7,057 bases of DNA from positions 1-7,057 of the forward strand of contig JAEEUO010000057.1 in NCBI GenBank assembly GCA_016286935.1. The letters are read 5' to 3'. The stretch is from Bacillota bacterium. GTDB lineage: Bacteria > Bacillota > Clostridia > Peptostreptococcales > Anaerovoracaceae. Of this stretch, positions 1-4,875 are shown piece by piece. The position numbers and the translations under genes are program-made. A model generated the notes under the pieces. That model saw only the letters and a program-made list of their open reading frames with translations, searched no databases and was not told the origin of the DNA. Each line of letters begins with the position of its first letter. Within the stretch, counting starts at the first letter, position 1.

Positions 1-333
1 GTGGATGTTCATCGTTCCGAAGACGAGATCGACCCAGTTGTACTTCGCGCGGATCGTGTCGATGATGTGCTGCTGCTGCATCATGCAGCCGCAGACGCCG
101 ACGACGGTCCCGGGGCGGTTCTCGCGGTATTTCTTGATCAGGCCGAGCGTGCCGAAGAACTTCTTGTCGGCGTTCTCGCGGACGCTGCACGTGTTGATGA
201 GGATCACGTCGGACGTCTTCGGGTCGGCGTTGCGGACGTATCCCTTCGCCTCGAGCATCCCCGCCATCGTCTCCGAGTCGCGCTCGTTCATCTGGCAGCC
301 GAATGTGATGATGTGAAACGTTTTCCGGTCCAT
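1..333 (-). CDS. miaB: tRNA-2-methylthio-N6-dimethylallyladenosine synthase MiaB, N-terminal part (3' end outside window)
   Basis: The first 111 codons of a methylthiotransferase are present; the rest lies beyond base 1. The protein starts MDRKTFHIITFGCQMNERDS, which matches the UPF0004 domain of MiaB. Its three iron-sulfur cysteines sit at residues 13 (FGCQMN), 49 (NTCSVREN) and 83 (CGCMMQ), close to the E. coli spacing. MiaB is a cytoplasmic radical-SAM enzyme that adds a methylthio group to i6A37 of tRNAs reading UNN codons. The radical-SAM CxxxCxxC motif and the TRAM domain would be in the missing part. There is no long N-terminal extension of the Bacillus type. The ATG (333-331) directly follows the der TAG (336-334) with no gap. 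An AAGGA sequence at 345-341, inside der, sits 7 bases upstream and is the likely ribosome binding site, so translation is probably coupled to der. MiaB is preferred over MtaB or RimO because of the FGCQMNERDS and NTCSVRENA strings. Confidence 0.93.
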   Translation of the reverse strand, partial: MDRKTFHIITFGCQMNERDSETMAGMLEAKGYVRNADPKTSDVILINTCSVRENADKKFFGTLGLIKKYRENRPGTVVGVCGCMMQQQHIIDTIRAKYNWVDLVFGTMNIH

Positions 334-1659
334 CTATTCGTCCTTTTCGCCCTTGTTGCGGAACACGAATTTGATCGACGTTCCCTCGAAGCCGTACGAT
401 TCGCGGATCTTGTTTTCGATATAGCGCGCGTAGCTGAAGTGGAAGAGGTCGCGGTCGTTGACCTGGAAGCTGAAGAGCGGCGGGCGGACGCCGACCTGGG
501 TCGCGTAGTAGATCTTGAGGTGTTTGCCCTTGTCGGACGGCGTCGGCTTCATCATCACCGCGTCGGCGATCAGGGAATTGAGCTGGCCCGTCGGGACGCG
601 CATCGACCGCATGTTCGAGACGTAGTCGGCCGTCTCCATGACCTTCCACACGCGGAGGTTGTCCAGAACGGAGATGAAGATGACCGGCGCGTACGTCGCG
701 AAGATGAGTTCGTTGCGGATCATGCGCTCGTAGTCGCGCATCGTGTTCGTCTCCTTCTCGACGAGGTCCCACTTGTTGACGCAGATGACGATGCCCTTGC
801 CCTCTTCGTGGGCGATGCCGCAGATGCGCTTGTCCTGTTCGGTCACGCCTTCCTGGGCGTCGAGCATGAGGAGCGCGACGTCGCACCGCTCGACGGCGGA
901 GATGGCGCGGAGGACCGAGTACCGCTCGACGTCCTCGCGGACCTTGTTCTGGCGGCGGATCCCGGCCGTATCGATCAGGACGTATTCCTTTTCGTTCCAC
1001 GTGAACGGCGTGTCGACGGCGTCACGCGTCGTTCCGGCGATGTCCGAGACGATCAGGCGGTTCTCGCCGAGCAGGCGGTTGATCAGGGAGGATTTGCCGA
1101 CGTTCGGCTTGCCGATGACGGCGATATGGACGCGGTCGTCCTCAACCGCGTCCTCGGATTCCGGCGGGAAGGACTCGAAGCAGCGGTCGAGCAGGTCGCC
1201 GAGGCCGAGCATGTTCACGCCCGAGACGGCGATCGGTTCGCCGAGGCCGAGCTCGTAGAAATCGTAGAAGTTGTCTGGCACCTTCGGCGAGTCGATCTTG
1301 TTGACGCCGAGGACGACGTTTTTGTTGTAGCGGCGGAGCATCCCGGCGACTTCGATGTCGGCGTTCGTCAGCCCCTCCTTCCCGTCGACGAGAAAGAGGA
1401 TCGCGTCGGCCGTATCCATCGCGAGCTGGGCCTGTTCGCGCATCTGGGAGAGGATCACGTCCTCGGAGTCGGGCTCGATACCGCCCGTGTCGATCATCAG
1501 AAACGCGCGGCCGCGCCATTCCGCGTCCGCGTAGATCCGGTCGCGCGTCACGCCGGGGGTGTCCTCGACGATGGAGATGCGCTTGCCTGCGATTTTGTTG
1601 AAGATCGTCGATTTGCCGACGTTCGGCCGTCCGACGATCGCTAAGATGGGCTTTCCCAT
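334..1659 (-). CDS. der: Ribosome-assembly GTPase Der (EngA), two tandem G domains plus KH-like domain
   Basis: This 441-residue protein has the usual length of Der, an essential GTPase for 50S subunit maturation. G domain 1 shows GRPNVGKS (10-17), TPGVTRD (34-40), DTGG (57-60) and NKID (120-123). An acidic linker near 165-176 leads to G domain 2, with GKPNVGKS (183-190), GTTRD (209-213), DTAG (230-233) and NKWD (295-298). The C-terminal KH-like domain, roughly 352-441, contains the hallmark KIYYATQ and FEGTSIK stretches. The ATG at 1659 is preceded by AGGAGA (1670-1665) at normal distance. The gene lies 16 bases after the upstream ribonuclease gene and abuts miaB downstream, so it is the middle gene of a three-gene transcript. 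One oddity is the G5 loop of domain 2, which reads SVLD at 330-333 where SAL is usual. The long open frame on the opposite strand is a codon-bias shadow. Confidence 0.98.
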   Translation of the reverse strand: MGKPILAIVGRPNVGKSTIFNKIAGKRISIVEDTPGVTRDRIYADAEWRGRAFLMIDTGGIEPDSEDVILSQMREQAQLAMDTADAILFLVDGKEGLTNADIEVAGMLRRYNKNVVLGVNKIDSPKVPDNFYDFYELGLGEPIAVSGVNMLGLGDLLDRCFESFPPESEDAVEDDRVHIAVIGKPNVGKSSLINRLLGENRLIVSDIAGTTRDAVDTPFTWNEKEYVLIDTAGIRRQNKVREDVERYSVLRAISAVERCDVALLMLDAQEGVTEQDKRICGIAHEEGKGIVICVNKWDLVEKETNTMRDYERMIRNELIFATYAPVIFISVLDNLRVWKVMETADYVSNMRSMRVPTGQLNSLIADAVMMKPTPSDKGKHLKIYYATQVGVRPPLFSFQVNDRDLFHFSYARYIENKIRESYGFEGTSIKFVFRNKGEKDE

Positions 1660-1675
1660 GGGGTTCTCCTGTTCG

Positions 1676-3415
1676 CTAGATGTCCGTCTCAGCCGAGCCG
1701 CCCTCCGGTTCGTCAGCCGCCTCGGCTGCCGCCGCGATCTCGTCGTAGCGGTCCTCCTTCGAGATCGTCGCGCCGATGTCCATGACGGACTTTTCGAGCT
1801 CGGCGATCTCGTTCTTCAGCTCGGTCATCCGGTTCACGGAGATGTCGCTGCCGATCGCGAGGTGGGTGTTGTAGAGGATGTTCTCAAGGCTGTTGTGGAT
1901 CGAGGCGAGGCGCTGGCGCGTCCGTTCGATCTCCTCGTCGGAGACGAATTCCTTCTCGATCGCTTCGGCCTCATCCTCCTTCGTTTCCTTTTGGACCATC
2001 GAGCCGGTCGCGAGCTCGTATTCGTCGTAGCCGGTCACGACCTCGCATTCCCAGCCCTTGTTTTCCTTTACATACCGCGCGAAGGCTTCCTTGCTGTCCG
2101 GTTCGCCGTGGACGAGGAAGATCGCGTTGGGCTCGTGGGTGAAGCCGGTGAGCCAGCTGAAGAGCTGGTCGCGGTCGGCGTGGCCGGAGAAGCCCTCGAG
2201 GCTGTAGATCTCGGCGCCGACGCGGATGAGCTCGCCGAAGAGCGTGACTTCCTTCTCGCCGTCGATCAGGCGCCGTCCGAGCGTTCCCTCGGCCTGGTAG
2301 CCGACGAACACGATCGAGTTTTTCTTATCCCAGAGGTTGTGCTTGAGGTGGTGGCGGATGCGGCCCGCGTCGCACATGCCGCTCGCGGAGATGATGATCT
2401 TCGGGCGCTTGTCGTAGTTGATCGCGATCGAATCGCTCGTCGAGCGCGTGAAGGTCAGCTGGCGGAAATCGAGGGGATGGTCGCCGCGGACGATGTATTC
2501 GCGCGTCTCGGCGTCGTAGATCTGGGCGTTCTTGAGGAAGACCTCGGTCGCCTCGGCCGCCATCGGGCTGTCGACGTAGACCGGAACGTTCTTCAGCGTT
2601 TCGTGGATCGGGCCGACGCCGTCGTAGACTTTGTTGAGCTCGAAGATCAGCTCCTGGGTCCGGCCGACCGCGAAGCTCGGGATCACGACGTTTCCGCCGC
2701 GCTTCACCGTCTCCGCCGCGATCGTCAGAAGACGCGAGATCGAGACGGGATTCGGCTCGTGGACGCGGTCGCCGTACGTCGTTTCCATGATGAGGTAGTC
2801 GGCTTTTTTGATGCGCTTCGGGTCCTGGAGGATCGGGCGCTCGGCCATCCCGAGGTCGCCCGAGAAGACGATCTTCGTCTCGCCCTCCTGTTCGGTCACG
2901 AAGAGCTCGATGATCGCCGAGCCGAGGATGTGGCCGGCGTCGTTGAAGACGACCTTCATCTCCTCGTTCAGTTCGAACAGTTGGTCGTAGCGGACCGCGT
3001 GGATGAGGTGGATCGTGTCGACGGCGTCATCCGTCGTATAGAGCGGCTTGACCTTCGGCTTGCCTGCGCGTTCGTTCTTGCGGTTCTGCCATTCGGCTTC
3101 CTGTTCGTGGATGTGGGCGGAATCGCGCAGCATGACGTCGACGAGGTCGGCCGTCGCGTCGGTCGCGTAGATCGGTCCCTCGAAGCCGCGCTTCACGAGC
3201 AGCGGGAGCCGGCCGCAGTGGTCGATGTGGGCGTGGGAGAGAACGACGCAGTCGATGTCCCGCGGATCGAACGGGAACGGCTGGCGGTTCAGCGCCTCGG
3301 CGGATTTGCCGCCCTGGAACATGCCGCAGTCGAGCAGGATCTTGTGTTTTTCCGTTGTGATGAGGTGACAGCTTCCGGTGACATCGGTCGCGGCGCCGCA
3401 GAATTGTATTTTCAT
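1676..3415 (-). CDS. Beta-CASP family metallo-beta-lactamase-fold ribonuclease (predicted)
   Basis: The 579-residue protein is a predicted zinc-dependent RNA-processing nuclease of the CPSF73/TTHA0252-like beta-CASP group; it is not RNase J. Metal-binding motifs are HAHIDH (61-66), DAGHILGS (159-166) and SGDLG (185-189). The beta-CASP motifs follow: acidic residue E211 in METTYGDR, then GFSGHADR (408-415), then VHGE (435-438). The His in VHGE is typical of RNA-cleaving members, whereas DNA-acting Artemis/Pso2 types have Val there. ISASGMCDAGR (342-352) is also typical. A C-terminal extension (about 470-579) is charged, probably helical or coiled-coil, and ends in a low-complexity acidic tail. 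The start is set at ATG 3415-3413 because GGAGG (3426-3422) lies 6 bases upstream. The longer reading from 3430 would put this Shine-Dalgarno inside the gene, and the ATG at 3418 would leave only 3 bases. It is the first gene of the minus-strand operon with der and miaB. The RNA substrate cannot be read from the sequence. Confidence 0.93.
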   Translation of the reverse strand: MKIQFCGAATDVTGSCHLITTEKHKILLDCGMFQGGKSAEALNRQPFPFDPRDIDCVVLSHAHIDHCGRLPLLVKRGFEGPIYATDATADLVDVMLRDSAHIHEQEAEWQNRKNERAGKPKVKPLYTTDDAVDTIHLIHAVRYDQLFELNEEMKVVFNDAGHILGSAIIELFVTEQEGETKIVFSGDLGMAERPILQDPKRIKKADYLIMETTYGDRVHEPNPVSISRLLTIAAETVKRGGNVVIPSFAVGRTQELIFELNKVYDGVGPIHETLKNVPVYVDSPMAAEATEVFLKNAQIYDAETREYIVRGDHPLDFRQLTFTRSTSDSIAINYDKRPKIIISASGMCDAGRIRHHLKHNLWDKKNSIVFVGYQAEGTLGRRLIDGEKEVTLFGELIRVGAEIYSLEGFSGHADRDQLFSWLTGFTHEPNAIFLVHGEPDSKEAFARYVKENKGWECEVVTGYDEYELATGSMVQKETKEDEAEAIEKEFVSDEEIERTRQRLASIHNSLENILYNTHLAIGSDISVNRMTELKNEIAELEKSVMDIGATISKEDRYDEIAAAAEAADEPEGGSAETDI

Positions 3416-3421
3416 CATACG

Positions 3422-3426
3422 CCTCC
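3422..3426 (-). promoter_or_regulatory. Ribosome binding site that decides the ribonuclease start
   Basis: The minus strand reads GGAGG followed by CGT ATG ATG. Spacing is 6 bases to the second ATG (3415) and only 3 to the first (3418). The upstream in-frame ATG at 3430 overlaps this site and is therefore unlikely to be used. Confidence 0.75.
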
Positions 3427-3446
3427 ACATTACATAGTTATTACGT

Positions 3447-3474
3447 ATTATAGCATAGTTTCCGCCGCTTTCAC
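3447..3474 (-). promoter_or_regulatory. Extended -10 sigma-A promoter for the ribonuclease-der-miaB operon
   Basis: On the minus strand a perfect TATAAT (3452-3447) is preceded by TGC, giving an extended -10 (TGcTATAAT). A partial -35, GTGAAA (3474-3469, four of six matches to TTGACA), lies 16 bases upstream. Transcription would start near 3440 and leave a leader of about 25 bases carrying GGAGG. The strength of the -10 suggests constitutive expression, as expected for a gene set that includes the essential der. Confidence 0.75.
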
Positions 3475-3499
3475 ACCACTTTTTCCGTTCCTCACGCGC

Positions 3500-3529
3500 G
3501 GCGCTGCGAGAGCGCCCTTCTCATTTTTT
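3500..3529 (+). terminator. Terminator-like hairpin plus T-run between the divergent promoters
   Basis: A perfect 6-bp stem, GGCGCT (3500-3505) with AGCGCC (3511-3516), encloses the 5-base loop GCGAG. Seven bases later comes a run of six T (3524-3529). Read on the plus strand this resembles a weak intrinsic terminator, but the spacing to the T-run is long. No plus-strand gene lies upstream in the window. It could block antisense or stray transcription into the right operon, or simply be chance structure in a GC-rich stretch. Confidence 0.25.
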
Positions 3530-3570
3530 AAAAAAGAGGGTTGACAGTGTATTATGTGTAGTAGTACACT
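3530..3570 (+). promoter_or_regulatory. Promoter of the GntR-ABC-permease operon, with A-tract UP-like element
   Basis: A perfect -35 TTGACA (3541-3546) is followed 18 bases later by TACACT (3565-3570, four of six matches to TATAAT). An A-tract (3530-3535) within a T6A6 palindrome lies just upstream, where an UP element would contact the RNA polymerase alpha subunit. The expected transcription start is near 3577, about 25 bases before the TTG start codon of the repressor. The weak -10 is fully embedded in the operator palindrome. Confidence 0.75.
3546..3570. promoter_or_regulatory. 25-bp palindromic operator, probable autoregulatory site of the GntR/YtrA repressor
   Basis: Arms AGTGTATTA (3546-3554) and TAGTACACT (3562-3570) pair at 8 of 9 positions around a 7-base spacer. 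The site begins in the last base of the -35 box and ends with the last base of the -10 box, so a bound dimer would exclude RNA polymerase. Its position directly upstream of a YtrA-like repressor gene, and its size, which suits a winged-helix dimer, support autorepression. The link to this particular protein is inferred from adjacency. Confidence 0.75.
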
Positions 3571-3587
3571 TGACGCAACAACGAAAG

Positions 3588-3604
3588 AAAGGAGAACCGC
3601 CTTG
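3588..3604 (+). promoter_or_regulatory. Ribosome binding site and TTG start that define the repressor gene
   Basis: AAAGGAGAA (3588-3596) places its GGAG core 7 bases before TTG at 3602-3604. The protein then begins MFQLDVKNRKSIYEQ, the usual beginning of YtrA-type regulators. The upstream in-frame ATG at 3554 lies inside the operator and before the expected transcription start, so it cannot be the normal start. Confidence 0.85.
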
Positions 3605-3985
3605 TTCCAACTCGATGTCAAGAATCGCAAATCGATCTACGAACAGGTCATCGACAGTTTCAAGGAAGAGATCGTCTCCGGCGTGCTCGCTCCGGGCGAG
3701 AAGATGCCGTCGGTCCGCGACCTCTCGAAACAGCTGACGATCAACCCGAACACCGTTCAGAAGGCGTACCGGGAACTGGAACGCGAGGGATACTGCTACA
3801 CCGTATCCGGCCTCGGCACGTTCGTCGCGAAGCCCGAACAAATCACGCGCGACGACGAGAAGATCGGCGAGCTGAAGACCGAACTCGCCCGTCTGATCCA
3901 GGAACTCCGCTACCAGAACGTATCCCCCGACGAGATCCGCGACGCCGTGGATGTTGTCCTTACGAATCGAGGTGAACCCAAGTGA
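3602..3985 (+). CDS. GntR-family transcriptional regulator, YtrA subfamily
   Basis: This is a 127-residue DNA-binding protein, short as usual for the YtrA subfamily, which lacks the large effector domain of other GntR proteins. Residues about 12-76 form the winged helix-turn-helix: IYEQVIDSFKEEIVSGVL, then the GEKMPSVRDLSKQL stretch (32-45), the recognition region INPNTVQKAYRELEREGY (47-64), and the wing GLGTFVA (70-76). Residues 77-127 form a charged C-terminal helical segment, probably for dimerisation. The start is TTG at 3602, chosen from the GGAG spacing and family alignment. The gene is first in an operon with an ABC ATPase and permease; its TGA stop overlaps the ATPase GTG by 4 bases. 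Members of this subfamily usually repress their own ABC operon and are relieved by cell-wall-active compounds. The inducing signal here is unknown. Confidence 0.92.
   Translation: MFQLDVKNRKSIYEQVIDSFKEEIVSGVLAPGEKMPSVRDLSKQLTINPNTVQKAYRELEREGYCYTVSGLGTFVAKPEQITRDDEKIGELKTELARLIQELRYQNVSPDEIRDAVDVVLTNRGEPK
3969..3975 (+). promoter_or_regulatory. Ribosome binding site of the ABC ATPase gene
   Basis: GAGGTGA lies 6 bases before the GTG start at 3982, within the last codons of the repressor gene. Together with the 4-base GTGA stop/start overlap this indicates translational coupling. Confidence 0.8.
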
Positions 3986-4875
3986 TCAAGATCCAGGACG
4001 TTACGAAAACGTTCGACGGCCAGACCGCGCTCGACCATGTCACCCTCTCCATCCGGAAAGGCTCGATCTACGGTCTCGTCGGCACGAACGGATCCGGCAA
4101 AACGACGCTTCTCAAACACGTCACCGGCGTCTGGAAACAGGACTCCGGCGAGATCCTGCTCGAAGACGGACCGATCTTCGACAACGAGAGCGCCAAGAGC
4201 CGCATCGGCTATATCCCCGACGACCTCTTCTTCTTCGGCTCCTATACGCTGAAGGATTCCGCGCGCTACTACAGGGGCCTCTACCCCTCCTGGAACGAGG
4301 CGCGCTACGCCGAGCTCGTCAAGCTCTTCGGCCTGCCCGAAAAGCAGAAGATCGCGCGTTTCTCGAAGGGCATGCAGAAACAGGCGATGTTCATCCTTGT
4401 GATGAGTTCGATGCCCGAATACCTCATCCTCGACGAGCCGATCGACGGCCTCGACCCGATCGTGCGGAAGCACGTCTGGAAGGTCATCGTCGACGACGTC
4501 GCCTCGCGCGAGATGACCGTCCTCGTCAGCTCCCACAACCTGCGCGAGATGGAGGGGATCTGCGACACGATCGGCATCCTCGACCACGGAAAGGTCATCA
4601 TCGAACGCGACCTCGACGAGCTGAAGAGCGACATCCACAAGGTCCAGATCGCCATCACCGACCCGAAGATGCGCGATTACTCCGACCTCAACGTCCTCCA
4701 CAGCGAATCCCGCGGAACGGTCGATCTTCTGATCATACGCCAGCCGCGCGAGGAGGTCGAAACGATCCTCAAGGCGAAGAACCCCGTGCTCTTCGATCTG
4801 CTCCCGCTCTCCCTCGAGGAGATCTTCATCTACGAATTAGGAGGTGAACACGATGTCGAATCGCTCCTCTTCTGA
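3982..4875 (+). CDS. ABC transporter ATP-binding protein (YtrB-like)
   Basis: A 297-residue cytoplasmic ATPase that would drive the permease encoded next. Visible motifs are Walker A GTNGSGKT (34-41), a signature variant FSKGMQ (127-132) in place of LSGGQ, Walker B YLILDEP (147-153) with catalytic E152, a D-loop around GLDP (156-159), and the switch histidine H185 in VSSHNLRE. The Q-loop reads YIPDDLFFF (77-85), with Asp where Gln is usual; this variant and SKGM are, to my knowledge, common in the YtrB group. The C-terminal region after about 220 is the accessory domain ending LEEIFIYELGG. The GTG start overlaps the repressor stop (GTGA), with GAGGTGA 6 bases upstream. The last 23 bases overlap the permease gene in another frame. 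The cognate substrate is unknown; export or removal of an envelope-active compound is the family-based guess. Confidence 0.95.
   Translation: MIKIQDVTKTFDGQTALDHVTLSIRKGSIYGLVGTNGSGKTTLLKHVTGVWKQDSGEILLEDGPIFDNESAKSRIGYIPDDLFFFGSYTLKDSARYYRGLYPSWNEARYAELVKLFGLPEKQKIARFSKGMQKQAMFILVMSSMPEYLILDEPIDGLDPIVRKHVWKVIVDDVASREMTVLVSSHNLREMEGICDTIGILDHGKVIIERDLDELKSDIHKVQIAITDPKMRDYSDLNVLHSESRGTVDLLIIRQPREEVETILKAKNPVLFDLLPLSLEEIFIYELGGEHDVESLLF
4839..4847 (+). promoter_or_regulatory. Near-perfect Shine-Dalgarno for the permease gene
   Basis: AGGAGGTGA lies 5 bases before the ATG at 4853 and inside the end of the ATPase gene. It matches the anti-Shine-Dalgarno along its full length and fixes the permease start despite the 23-base overlap with the ATPase. 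Confidence 0.9.

Noticed and set aside
1..1644. Long plus-strand open frame opposite der and miaB (547 codons)
   Set aside because: Its translation is rich in Asp, Arg, Val and Ala with no recognisable motif. It lies antisense to two well-conserved genes and arises from GC-rich third-position bias.
3416..3430. Upstream ATG starts for the ribonuclease at 3430 and 3418
   Set aside because: The 3430 start overlaps the GGAGG that must be the ribosome binding site, and 3418 is only 3 bases from it. The conserved MKIQFCGA beginning fits the ATG at 3415.
1559..3544. Long plus-strand open frame opposite the ribonuclease gene (661 codons)
   Set aside because: It has the same low-complexity DRV-rich composition, no ribosome binding site and no domain. 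It is a shadow of the ribonuclease gene.
3554..3601. Upstream ATG start for the repressor at 3554
   Set aside because: It lies inside the operator and upstream of the expected transcription start, has no Shine-Dalgarno, and adds 16 residues not found in the family.
3448..3841. Small minus-strand frames opposite the repressor and control region
   Set aside because: They run antisense through the promoter, operator and helix-turn-helix gene, and have no ribosome binding site or motif.
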